49,668 nucleotides of DNA, from the NCBI RefSeq assembly GCF_004339665.1, contig NZ_SMMU01000026.1, forward strand, positions 1 through 49,668, written 5' to 3'. Positions 1-7,182 of this stretch are shown here, in pieces. Below the pieces are notes generated by a model, which saw only the letters and a program-made list of their open reading frames with translations, did no database searches and was not told the DNA's origin. The number at the start of each line of letters is the position of its first letter. Position 1 is the stretch's first letter. Position numbers and translations under genes: made by a program. The DNA comes from Azotobacter chroococcum (GTDB lineage Bacteria; Pseudomonadota; Gammaproteobacteria; Pseudomonadales; Pseudomonadaceae).

Positions 1-106
1 ATTACCGGCGGATCGCCACACGTTATGAGAAGAAGGCCAGCCATTTCAAGGGAATGCTGGCCTTTGCGGCTGCTCTGCTATGGCTACGCTGATACTCAAC
101 AGAACC
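1..106 (+). mobile_element. 3' end of an IS5-type insertion sequence (transposase C-terminus)
   Basis: Positions 3-92 read in one frame as the last 29 residues of a transposase, ending at a TGA. The residues TRYEKKASHFKGMLAFAAAL are typical of the C-terminus of IS5/IS427-type DDE transposases. After the stop the sequence runs to CAACAGAACC at 106 and is followed by TA. Read inward this end is GGTTCTGTTG, nearly the same as the ends of the MITE copies at 45373 and 48796. The rest of the element lies left of the window. The family call comes from C-terminal motif recognition only. Confidence 0.75.
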
Positions 107-425
107 TAGTCCATTCAGCCAATCACTTTCGACAACCACCATAAAGAGCGGAATCAATATCAAAACGCCACCCTCCGGGGACGCACATGCCCAGCACTGT
201 CATGGCTCATGGCCAATCAAAAAGACAGGCCGGAGAATCTTTGCCAAGGCCCTTCGATGAAGTACGGTAAAAACAAGCTTTCGGAGCGGCGCCTCCTCGG
301 GCGTGGCGCCCGCGCGGACCGGCCAGCAAGGGGCGCTTGCCCGGCCCGTCGTGAAGAGCGACCGATATTTTTTTCAACGGCGGCCTACTATGGTTGACCG
401 ATCTTTCCCAGGAGCCTGTTCCCCA
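107..425. other. Intergenic stretch without a supported gene
   Basis: This is the flank between the IS5-type end and the first gene. Short ORFs exist but none has a ribosome binding site or a recognisable product. A T-rich run around 367-375 precedes the signal-peptide gene that starts at 426. I see no convincing promoter, terminator or RNA here. Confidence 0.5.
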
Positions 426-950
426 ATGCATTTGCTCAAGTCCCTCCCCCTGGCGCTGCTGCTGAGCGCTACCGCCCTCCCCGCCGCCGTTGCCGAGACG
501 TCCGAACCGGTCTTCGGCTGGATCGAGAAGGGGTTGATCCAGCCGGAAAACATTCCGGTGAAGATGAAGCTGGATACCGGTGCCCTGACCTCCTCCCTGG
601 ATGCCAAGGATCTGCAGCGCTTCGAGCGCGACGGCGACGAGTGGGTGCGCTTCAAGGTCGAGCTGACCGACGGTGACACCGGCAAGCTGGTCGACTCGCC
701 GTTCGAACGCCGGGTGGTGCGCAACGTGAAGCTCCGCGGCGCCGGCGGCGCGGAACGCCGGCCGGTGGTGATGATGCAGATCTGCATCGGCAAGCGGATC
801 TATGACGAGGAGTTCTCGCTGAAGAACCGCAGCAAGATGAACTACCCCGTGCTGATCGGCCGGCGGACCCTGGGGCGTCTCGGCCTGGTGGACGTTTCCC
901 GGACCTTCACCGTCGACCCCAAGTGCGCCCGGAGCAACGCGGCCCGCTGA
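426..950 (+). CDS. Periplasmic retropepsin-like protein (RimB/putative ATP-dependent zinc protease family)
   Basis: 174 residues. The ATG at 426 is chosen because it starts a classic signal peptide (MHLLKSLPLALLLSATALPAAVAE), although the frame is open further upstream. The mature part begins with FGWIEKG and carries the aspartic-protease motif KLDTGALTSS, with the catalytic-type Asp near residue 50, then a C-terminal VLIGRRTLGRLGLVDVSRTF segment. This order is typical of the family often labelled ATP-dependent zinc protease, which is really a retropepsin fold. RimB, its best known member, trims poly-glutamate from ribosomal protein S6. The signal peptide here argues for a periplasmic substrate instead, which is unknown. 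It stands alone upstream of a same-strand gene 170 bp away. Confidence 0.85.
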   Translation: MHLLKSLPLALLLSATALPAAVAETSEPVFGWIEKGLIQPENIPVKMKLDTGALTSSLDAKDLQRFERDGDEWVRFKVELTDGDTGKLVDSPFERRVVRNVKLRGAGGAERRPVVMMQICIGKRIYDEEFSLKNRSKMNYPVLIGRRTLGRLGLVDVSRTFTVDPKCARSNAAR

Positions 951-1122
951 AGGTCCGGCCGACACCGCCGCGTCCAGTCCTACCCCGGCCAAACGTCCGC
1001 TGACTCGCGGCGGTAACGCCACACCCCTATCCTGCCAGGGCAGATCGCGGTCGCGACGTCCTGGCCTCCCCCTGCCGGTGGGCGCCAACCCTTGCCTTCC
1101 AGCACCCAAGGAAAACACCGGA

Positions 1123-2076
1123 ATGCCTGTCCAGACGACCTCCCCCCGGCGGCTCATGCCTCGCCATCACCGCCTGTACCCGCTGCTGGCGATCGCCGTG
1201 CTGGCCGTGACGGGCCTGACCGGCGCCAGGCTCCCCGGCTACGAACTGCTTCACCTGCACCTCTTCGCTCATTGGTCCGGGAAACCGGCGACCGACGACA
1301 GCCTCTGGCTACCGAACTACCGGGTACGGATCGATGCCAAGCCCATTGCCGGGATCGAAAATCTGTCGGGAATCACCTACGACCACGACCGCAATCGCCT
1401 GCTGACCGTCAGCAACGGAGGGGCAGCGGAAATTCTGGCGCTCGACAGGAACGGCGAGGTGCTCGAGCGCTACCGGCTCGAAGGTTTCGTCGACATCGAA
1501 GGCCTGGCCTACCTGGGCAATGGGCGGCTGGTGCTGGCCGAGGAAATCGACCAGCGGCTGAGCTTCATCGACCTGCCGGCCGCGGGGGAAACCATCAAGG
1601 CCGCACAGGCCCGGACCCTGACCCTGGAGATCGATCCGAGCCGGCAGAACAAGGGGTTCGAGGGCATCGCCTACGCTGCGGACGGCGATCGCCTGTTCGT
1701 GGTCAAGGAGCGCGACCCGCTCCGGCTCTACGAGATCCGCGGCGCAGGCGCCGCCCTCGAGGGCAGGCTGCAGCTGCACGTGCGCGACCTGAGCGCCTGG
1801 CTCGAGCGCAGCGTGTCGGCCCGCGACCTGTCCGACGTCCACTACGACCCGCAAACCGGCCACCTGGTGCTGCTCAGCGACGAATCGAAATTGCTCGTCG
1901 AACTGGATGGCGAGGGCAACTTCGTGAGTTTCCGCTCGCTGCGCGGCCCGATCTCGGATCTCGGGGAAAGCGCGCCGCAGCCCGAAGGCGTGACGATGGA
2001 TGCCGAAGACAACCTCTACGTGGTGAGCGAGCCGAATCTGTTCTACGTCTTTCAGCGCGACGGCGCTTCCCGGTAA
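1123..2076 (+). CDS. SdiA-regulated-family beta-propeller-like protein, membrane anchored
   Basis: 317 residues. The ATG at 1123 is preceded by AAGGA about 10 bases upstream, and no better spaced start is visible. An N-terminal hydrophobic segment (LYPLLAIAVLAVTGLTGA) serves as signal anchor. The body shows the family pattern: NLSGITYDHDRNRLLTVSN, FVDIEGLAYLGNGRLVLAEE, NKGFEGIAYAADGDRLFVVKE and a late PEGVTMDAEDNLYVVSEPNLFYVF. Members fold as propellers and face the periplasm, and their biochemical role is not established. The gene ends about 125 bp before colR on the same strand, and a neighbour of this type is plausible beside colRS in pseudomonads. Function beyond the family is unknown. 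Confidence 0.8.
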   Translation: MPVQTTSPRRLMPRHHRLYPLLAIAVLAVTGLTGARLPGYELLHLHLFAHWSGKPATDDSLWLPNYRVRIDAKPIAGIENLSGITYDHDRNRLLTVSNGGAAEILALDRNGEVLERYRLEGFVDIEGLAYLGNGRLVLAEEIDQRLSFIDLPAAGETIKAAQARTLTLEIDPSRQNKGFEGIAYAADGDRLFVVKERDPLRLYEIRGAGAALEGRLQLHVRDLSAWLERSVSARDLSDVHYDPQTGHLVLLSDESKLLVELDGEGNFVSFRSLRGPISDLGESAPQPEGVTMDAEDNLYVVSEPNLFYVFQRDGASR

Positions 2077-2200
2077 CAGCGCCAGCCCCGGACCCGCCAC
2101 GCTGGGCGCGCACCAGCGCCGGCGGAACGCCCACTCTCGCATGCCCCCCGCCCGACGACTTGCTACAGTAACGGCCCCCCTTCGCCGAGAGCCCCCGACC

Positions 2201-2884
2201 ATGCGCATTCTGGTCATCGAAGACAACCGCGACATCCTCGCCAACGTGCTCGACTACCTAGAGCTCAAGGGCTATACGGTCGACTGCGCCCAGGACGGGC
2301 TGAGCGGGCTGCACCTGGCGGCCAGCGGGCAGTACGACCTGATCGTGCTAGACATCATGCTGCCGGGGATCGACGGCTACCAGGTCTGCGAGCGCCTGCG
2401 CCGCGGTGCCGGCAGCGAGACGCCGATCATCATGCTGACCGCCCGCGACTCGCTGGACGACCGCCTGCAGGGCCTCAACAGCGGCGCCGACGACTACCTG
2501 CTCAAGCCCTTCGCCCTGTCCGAGCTGGTGGCGCGCATCGAGGCGGTGCTGCGCCGCACCCAGGGCAGCCGCAAGCGTCAGCTGCAGGTCGGCGACCTGG
2601 TCTACGACCTCGATACCCTGGGCGTCAGCCGGGCCGGCAAGCCGCTGCGGCTGAACCCGATCGGCTACAAGCTGCTGGCCATCCTGATGCAGAAGAGCCC
2701 GGCCGTGGTGCGCCGCGAATTCCTGGAAAACGCCCTGTGGGGCGACGACCTGCCGGAGAGCGACAGCCTGCGCAGCCACATCCACCAGCTGCGCCAGGCA
2801 CTCGACAAACCCTTCGACAAACCCCTCCTGCACACCATCCATGGCGTCGGCTACCGCCTGACGGAGCAGCCGGATGCTGCTTAA
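2201..2884 (+). CDS. colR: OmpR-family response regulator ColR
   Basis: 227 residues: receiver domain about 1-115 with the acidic pair (E7, D8), phospho-acceptor D51 in LIVLDIMLPG, T in MLTARD and K in LLKPF. It is followed by a winged-helix DNA-binding domain (about 125-220) ending in HTIHGVGYRL. Sequence and context match ColR: the 3' end overlaps the kinase gene by 11 bases, and a methyltransferase and a Kdo/WaaP-like kinase follow, as in the colRS-orf222-inaA loci of Pseudomonas. ColR is known to answer excess zinc and other metals by adjusting lipopolysaccharide and membrane genes. The ATG at 2201 gives the normal MRILVIEDN start. Confidence 0.92.
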   Translation: MRILVIEDNRDILANVLDYLELKGYTVDCAQDGLSGLHLAASGQYDLIVLDIMLPGIDGYQVCERLRRGAGSETPIIMLTARDSLDDRLQGLNSGADDYLLKPFALSELVARIEAVLRRTQGSRKRQLQVGDLVYDLDTLGVSRAGKPLRLNPIGYKLLAILMQKSPAVVRREFLENALWGDDLPESDSLRSHIHQLRQALDKPFDKPLLHTIHGVGYRLTEQPDAA

Positions 2885-4136
2885 GCAACCCTTCGCCCGC
2901 CGCATCGTCATCGCCTTCACGCTGATGACCCTAGTGGTCAGCGGGTTCTTCTCCCTGAGCATCGTCGCCATCGTCCACTTCGTCGAGAAACACCTGGTTT
3001 CCCAGGAGCTCAAGAGCGAACTGGACATCGTGGTGAACAAGGACATCCGCCAGGGCCTTGCCCCGCGGCTGGATGCCACCACCCGCTTCTTCGCCTCAGA
3101 CCTGCCGCAATACGCCATTCCCGAGTCGCTGCAGCAGGTCGAGAAAGGCTTCAGCGAGCTGCGCGAGGACGACCGCGCCTACTACGTCTACGCGATCAGG
3201 AGCGACGGCCAGACCTACATGCTGGTGGAGGACCAGAGTGAATTCGAGGAGCGCGAGCAGCTGCTCTTCAACGTGATCCTGTTCTGCTTCCTGCTGAGCG
3301 TGATGGGCGCCTGGCTGCTCGGCCTGCTGCTGGCGCGCAAGGTGATCGCGCCGGTGACCCGCCTGGCCCGCCAGGTCCGCCACCGCGACCAGCTGCTGCC
3401 GCTGGCGCCGCCGCTGGCGCCGGAATACCCCGACGACGAGGTCGGCCACCTGGCGGCGGCCTTCGACAGCACCCTCGGCCAGCTGCGCCAGAGCCTGGAG
3501 CGCGAGCGCCTGTTCACCAGCGACGTGAGCCACGAGCTGCGCACCCCGCTGATGGTCATCCAGGGCGCCTGCGAGCTGCTCGACGAGGCCGACCTGCCGC
3601 CCCAGGCTCACCGGCAGGTGGCACGGATCGGCCGGGCCGCCCAGGAGATGCACGAGCTGGTGCAGACTTTCCTGATCCTCGCCCGTGCCCGGCGGGAGGA
3701 AGCCGCCATCGGCGGCAGCGCCAGCCTGGCCAGCGTGGCGGAGGAGCAGAGCCAGCGCTGGGGAGCGCCGATCCGCGCCAAGGGCCTGGACTTCGAGCTG
3801 GTCGTGGAGGACACCGACAGCGCCTCCTACAACCTCACCTTCCTGCGCACGGTCCTCTCCAACCTGCTGCGCAACGCCCTGCACTACACCGAGAACGGCA
3901 CGGTACGGCTGATCCTGGAGAACGGCGGCTTCCGTGTCGAGGACAGCGGCGCGGGCATCCCCGCCGACCAGCGCGAGCGTATCTTCCAGCCCTTCGTGCG
4001 CGGCGAGCAGGCTCGCGGCGAGGGCCTCGGCCTCGGACTTTCGCTGGTCAAGCGGATCTGCGCTCACCAGGGCTGGCAGGTCCGGGTGAGCAATCTGGAA
4101 TCAGGCGGCAGCTGCTTCCGGGTCCGCCTCAAGTAA
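2874..4136 (+). CDS. colS: Sensor histidine kinase ColS
   Basis: 420 residues. Two membrane segments (about 11-34 and 131-152) enclose a periplasmic loop of roughly 100 residues. The cytoplasmic part holds a HAMP-like linker, a HisKA box with H220 in SDVSHELRTPL, then N-box NLLRNALHY, G1 DSGAGIP and G2 GLGLGLSLV. The loop keeps acidic ExxE patterns at 123-128 (EFEERE) and H35/E38 next to the first membrane segment; in P. putida such acidic residues of ColS sense zinc and ferric iron. The start codon lies inside colR, so translation is probably coupled. A perfect-armed hairpin follows at 4142-4175. Confidence 0.92.
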   Translation: MLLKQPFARRIVIAFTLMTLVVSGFFSLSIVAIVHFVEKHLVSQELKSELDIVVNKDIRQGLAPRLDATTRFFASDLPQYAIPESLQQVEKGFSELREDDRAYYVYAIRSDGQTYMLVEDQSEFEEREQLLFNVILFCFLLSVMGAWLLGLLLARKVIAPVTRLARQVRHRDQLLPLAPPLAPEYPDDEVGHLAAAFDSTLGQLRQSLERERLFTSDVSHELRTPLMVIQGACELLDEADLPPQAHRQVARIGRAAQEMHELVQTFLILARARREEAAIGGSASLASVAEEQSQRWGAPIRAKGLDFELVVEDTDSASYNLTFLRTVLSNLLRNALHYTENGTVRLILENGGFRVEDSGAGIPADQRERIFQPFVRGEQARGEGLGLGLSLVKRICAHQGWQVRVSNLESGGSCFRVRLK

Positions 4137-4141
4137 CCGGT

Positions 4142-4175
4142 GGTGGCGTGCCGTTCCGACGAACGGGACGCCACC
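4142..4175 (+). terminator. Hairpin after colS
   Basis: Arms GGTGGCGT and ACGCCACC pair, and inside them CCGTTC pairs with GAACGG around a short loop. No T tract follows directly, so it may act as a weak or factor-assisted terminator or as an mRNA-stabilising stem between colS and the methyltransferase operon. Confidence 0.5.
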
Positions 4176-4185
4176 TGCGGCACCC

Positions 4186-4240
4186 TTGACTTTTTATCAA
4201 CATGTTTTTGACAACTAGTCGTTACATTTCGCGATACTAT
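4186..4240 (+). promoter_or_regulatory. Promoter and candidate ColR box for the methyltransferase-kinase operon
   Basis: At 4197-4212 the 16 bases TCAACATGTTTTTGAC fit the reported Pseudomonas ColR consensus (YYNASNNYTTTTTCAC, quoted from memory) at 14 of 16 positions. A second weaker half match starts at 4186. A perfect -35 TTGACA lies at 4208-4213 and GATACT at 4233-4238 could be the -10 with a 19-base spacer. Location between colS and its expected target operon supports the call; overlap of box and -35 is unusual for an activator site. Confidence 0.45.
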
Positions 4241-4274
4241 CGCCATCATTCCCAGCCCCAACGAAATCCTTGCC

Positions 4275-4970
4275 ATGTCAAGAACACGCATCAGCGGACT
4301 GGAACTGCCGCGCCAATTCGGCCAATCCCAGGCCGCCCAATGCCTGGCCAGGCATTGCGATCGTCTTGTCCGGCAGCTTTCCCACTGGCGCGACGGACAG
4401 CTGGCCCGGCGAGCCCTGCAGCAGGCCGGCAATCCCAACCTGGTCCTGGACCTGCCGTGCGGTGCCGGCCGCTTCTGGCCCCTGCTGACCGAACAGCCCA
4501 ACCGGGTGGTGCTCGCCGCCGACAGCTCGGAAGAAATCCTGTCGATGGTCAAGGCCAACCACTCCGACGAGGTGCTGGCCCGGGTGCGGACCTTCCAGAC
4601 CTCTCCCGTCGCCATCGACCTGCCCGACAACGCGGTCGACAGCATCTTCTGCATGCGCCTGCTGCATCACGTCGCCGACCGCGAGAGCCGCCTGGCCGTG
4701 CTCCGCGAGTTCCACCGGGTCAGCCGCGACAGTCTGATCGTCTCCCTGTGGGTGGACGGCAACTTCAAGGCCTGGCGGCGCCGCTATCTGGCGCGGCTGC
4801 GCGCGGCGCAGGAAGGCCGCGAGGAGAAGCGCAACCGCTTCGTCATCGAGCGGGCCACCATCGAGGCCGAATTCCGCGAAGTCGGCTTCGACATCGCCGG
4901 CCATCACGACGCCCTGCCCGGCTATGCCATGCGTCGCATCTACGTGTTGCACAAGAGGACCTCCGCGTGA
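4275..4970 (+). CDS. Class I SAM-dependent methyltransferase of the colRS locus (Orf222/WarA-like)
   Basis: 231 residues. Motif I is VLDLPCGAGRFWPLL, motif II-like VVLAADSSEEILSMV and motif IV/post-I region DNAVDSIFCMRLLHHV, giving a complete Rossmann methyltransferase core followed by a helical lid and a C-terminal strand pair. The last codons overlap the next gene (GTG within GTGA), so the two are translationally coupled. In Pseudomonas the equivalent pair downstream of colRS is ColR-activated and affects lipopolysaccharide and outer-membrane permeability. The methylated substrate is not known, but an LPS core or lipid-linked sugar is the usual inference from the kinase partner. Confidence 0.85.
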   Translation: MSRTRISGLELPRQFGQSQAAQCLARHCDRLVRQLSHWRDGQLARRALQQAGNPNLVLDLPCGAGRFWPLLTEQPNRVVLAADSSEEILSMVKANHSDEVLARVRTFQTSPVAIDLPDNAVDSIFCMRLLHHVADRESRLAVLREFHRVSRDSLIVSLWVDGNFKAWRRRYLARLRAAQEGREEKRNRFVIERATIEAEFREVGFDIAGHHDALPGYAMRRIYVLHKRTSA

Positions 4971-5677
4971 ACGAATCGATTGCCTTGCAGCCGTTGGACT
5001 CCTTCGCCGAAACCTTCCAGTGCTGGTGGAACCGCCAGGGGGAATGGGTCGAGGAGCCCAACGTCCGCCGGGCCGGGGAAAGCGGCGTGCAGCGTCTGAG
5101 CGCGACCAGCGTGCCGCTCTACAGCAAGCGCCAGACCGGGCACCTCTATCACTCGCTGCGCTATCCCCTCGGCCGGCCCACCGTATTGCGCGAGCAGGAT
5201 GCCCTCGAGGCCGTCGAACGCCTCGGCGTGCGGGTGCCGAAGATCGTCTTCTGCTCGGCGCGCAAGACCGACGGCAAGTGGCAGGCCCTGCTGGTCACCG
5301 AGTCGCTGGAAGGCTTCGTCAGCCTGGACGACTGGTATCGCGGCGAGGCGCGCCAGCGCTGGGGCGAAGCGGTCCAGCGGCAGATGCTCGAAGAGCTGGC
5401 CCTGACCCTCAGCCGCCTGCACCAGGGCCACTGGCAGCACGGTTGCTGCTATCCCAAGCACATCTTCGTCAAGGTCGAGGAAACCGCTGGCCGCCCGCAG
5501 GTGGAGATCGCCCTGATCGACTTGGAGAAGAGCCGCCAGCGCCTGCGCGTTGCCAGCGCCTCGCGCCGCGACCTGGACCAGCTGCACCGCCACTGCCCGG
5601 CGATGTCGCCGGCCGAGTGGGAGTTCTTCAAGAGCGTCTACGACAAGGCCCTGGCCGCCCCGACCGCAGGCGCCTGA
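4967..5677 (+). CDS. Kdo/WaaP-family lipopolysaccharide kinase-like protein (InaA/WapQ-like)
   Basis: 236 residues. The GTG start at 4967 overlaps the methyltransferase stop by four bases. Protein-kinase-like features are visible: an N-lobe basic strand (LYSKRQTGHLYHSLRYP), an acidic helix (LREQDALEAVERLGVRVPKIV), the catalytic-loop-like HWQHGCCYPKHIFV where a His/Asn pair replaces the usual HRD, and the metal-binding ALIDLEKSR. These match the PF06293 family of LPS core kinases and the pseudomonad InaA/WapQ proteins encoded after colRS. It probably phosphorylates LPS core heptose from the cytoplasmic side. The symbol is left open because core kinases are hard to separate by sequence alone. 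Confidence 0.82.
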   Translation: MNESIALQPLDSFAETFQCWWNRQGEWVEEPNVRRAGESGVQRLSATSVPLYSKRQTGHLYHSLRYPLGRPTVLREQDALEAVERLGVRVPKIVFCSARKTDGKWQALLVTESLEGFVSLDDWYRGEARQRWGEAVQRQMLEELALTLSRLHQGHWQHGCCYPKHIFVKVEETAGRPQVEIALIDLEKSRQRLRVASASRRDLDQLHRHCPAMSPAEWEFFKSVYDKALAAPTAGA

Positions 5678-5684
5678 GCATGCG

Positions 5685-5716
5685 GGAGAGGGCGCCAGCC
5701 CTCTCCTCTCTTCCTC
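5685..5716 (+). terminator. Hairpin terminator of the methyltransferase-kinase operon
   Basis: Eight-base arms GGAGAGGG (5685-5692) and CCCTCTCC (5699-5706) with a six-base loop, followed by a pyrimidine run TCTCTTCCTC, seven bases after the kinase stop codon. Confidence 0.6.
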
Positions 5717-6165
5717 TGAAGGCGGCACCCCCACCTCTGCTCCAAGGCGCCCGCTGCCCCCCTCCATGATCCCTGATACGAATACCTGGCCCCACCTGGC
5801 CGTATCCTTCGCTGCCGTCGCCCCCTGTCGGCCTGAAAGGCTACGTCGGCACCTGTAACGGATGCGCCTCCCGTCTCTCCTCCCGCCCTGCCACCCCTTG
5901 CCGGCAACCGGCACACTCGGCCTCTCGAACAATGCGCCAAGTGTAAATAAATATTTTAGTGCCGAAACTTATCCAATCGAAAAGAACCCGCAGCAACTGA
6001 CTGGAAAGAAGTAACACGTCGGTTGCATTCAGTTTCATTTACCCAATGGACTCAACATTTCAACTTCATTACCTTGTAGTCGTACATCACACTTGACCAT
6101 GCATTGAGCAAACAGCCCCTGGAAGATCAACCCTTGCCAGACGCTTGATTGCTCAGGAGGACTAC
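5717..6165. other. Intergenic stretch with falling GC; start of an accessory patch
   Basis: The first 220 bases are C-rich with no gene. From about 5935 the base composition drops sharply (AAATAAATATTTTAG at 5945-5959), marking the entry to a 2.2 kb region unlike its neighbours. No ORF here has a credible start signal. The AT-rich part could contain promoters for the two small genes that follow, but I cannot assign -35/-10 elements. Confidence 0.4.
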
Positions 6166-6297
6166 ATGAACAACCCGCACTCCAGAACAGTGCGTGCCGC
6201 GCGCAAAAGCCGAGACTTATATGCGCGAGGCGAATGCCCCTGCCCATCGGAAGCGCCCGTCCATGGCGTGGCCCGCCAACATATAAGTCCTATCTGA
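6166..6297 (+). CDS. Possible 43-residue protein, no recognised family
   Basis: An ATG at 6166 stands five bases after a perfect AGGAGG (6155-6160), the strongest ribosome binding site in this patch. The frame runs 43 codons to TGA and encodes a basic peptide with a CPCP motif near residues 24-27 and no hydrophobic segment. It is not homologous to anything I recognise. It lies about 110 bases ahead of the DUF2790 gene on the same strand. The case rests on the Shine-Dalgarno sequence alone; it could equally be a leader peptide or a decayed gene start. Confidence 0.35.
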   Translation: MNNPHSRTVRAARKSRDLYARGECPCPSEAPVHGVARQHISPI

Positions 6298-6407
6298 CAC
6301 AGGGCGCCGATCAGCCCGGAAGGGTTTCCATCAACCTTGCAGAGATCGTTGCCGAGTTCAAAAACTCTGCATCTTCGGACACTTATTGCCTGCGAAAATC
6401 ATTCGAT

Positions 6408-6689
6408 ATGAACGTGAACATGAAAACCATGAAGCTGATCCTTGCCATGACTGTATTCGCGAGCGCCGCTACCGCCATGGCCGAAACCAATAACGCCGAC
6501 CCCCCCGAAGTCAAACCCTATAGATACTCCATGAATCTGGACATTGCCGAACTGATAAAGGTCGAATATCTCCGCTCCGCGCCCGCCCATTGCGGCGTCA
6601 TTCCGGCCAGGATGACTTACAAGGACTCGAGCGGTGCTATCGGGGTCATTGAATATTTGTATCCGGATACGACTGGCTGTACGGATTAG
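6408..6689 (+). CDS. Small secreted DUF2790 protein
   Basis: 93 residues from the ATG at 6408; ATGs at 6420 and 6429 are equally possible since none has a clear ribosome binding site. The signal peptide is MKLILAMTVFASAATAMA, and the mature domain carries the DUF2790 signature: PYRYSMNLDIAELIKV, a single Cys, VIPARMTYKDSSGAIGVIEY and a final GC. These are short periplasmic proteins, often in paralogue sets in Pseudomonas, with no assigned biochemical function. The stop codon TAG (6687-6689) coincides with the TA at which an IS5-type remnant begins, so the last residues may have been fixed by that insertion, although TTGC near the end is where the family normally stops. Confidence 0.8.
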   Translation: MNVNMKTMKLILAMTVFASAATAMAETNNADPPEVKPYRYSMNLDIAELIKVEYLRSAPAHCGVIPARMTYKDSSGAIGVIEYLYPDTTGCTD

Positions 6690-6840
6690 GTTTTGCACGA
6701 AAAGTACTAGCGTAGACATCGCAGCGCGCAAGCCAGCGAGACCATCGCAGCAAAACCTCTTGCCAGCCTGTCGTAGCGAGTGCCAATCCTGCGGCTCTCC
6801 TTCAGCCAGCCGAATATCCGCTCGATGATGCTGCGTGCCG
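6689..6840 (-). mobile_element. IS5-type remnant: transposase C-terminus and one end
   Basis: On the minus strand 6707-6842 reads as the last 40 or so residues of an IS5-family transposase (RSIIERIFGWLKESRRIGTR, then RLARGFAAMVSLACALRCLR and a stop at 6707). Beyond it the element end reads GGTTTTGCACG starting right after the TA of the DUF2790 stop codon. The upstream part of the transposase is missing: after about 6850 the sequence changes to a MITE fragment. This is a dead fragment of a different IS5 member from the one at the window start. Confidence 0.8.
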
Positions 6841-6857
6841 GTACTTCGGGGGTCGAA

Positions 6858-7017
6858 GCATGGCGGCATTTGCCGCGCAACCCTCAGGGACGGGGCCCGT
6901 TTGGCGCAGCACGGCGTCTCTCGTCGCTCATTTGGAATGACCAGACTTCTCTCCTCGTTCCTTGTTCTGCGCCAAACGGCGCCTCTGTCGCGGCCTACGC
7001 CAAAACGTCAACAGGCC
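6858..7017 (-). repeat. Truncated MITE copy 1 (inverted relative to copy 2)
   Basis: The reverse complement of this stretch matches the left 160 bp of the full copy at 45373-45637, including the TIR that here ends ACGTCAACAGGCC at 7017, the central stem with GCGCCAAACGG, and the tract GGTCATTCCAAATGA (here with a few changes). The other end is missing, apparently lost at the junction with the IS5 remnant at about 6850. Confidence 0.75.
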
Positions 7018-7182
7018 ATAACTTCGCCGTTCGTAGAATTTCGTTGCTCATGCGCCACTTTGTGCTTTCGTTGATGTGTGCAGATAAAAATATCGTGGTA
7101 GCAAATGCATGTCAGTTGAAGAGCGAGGGGTAGTTTAGCAAGGGCTCCACACAACTATCGAGACGGCACTGAGGAGACAATC

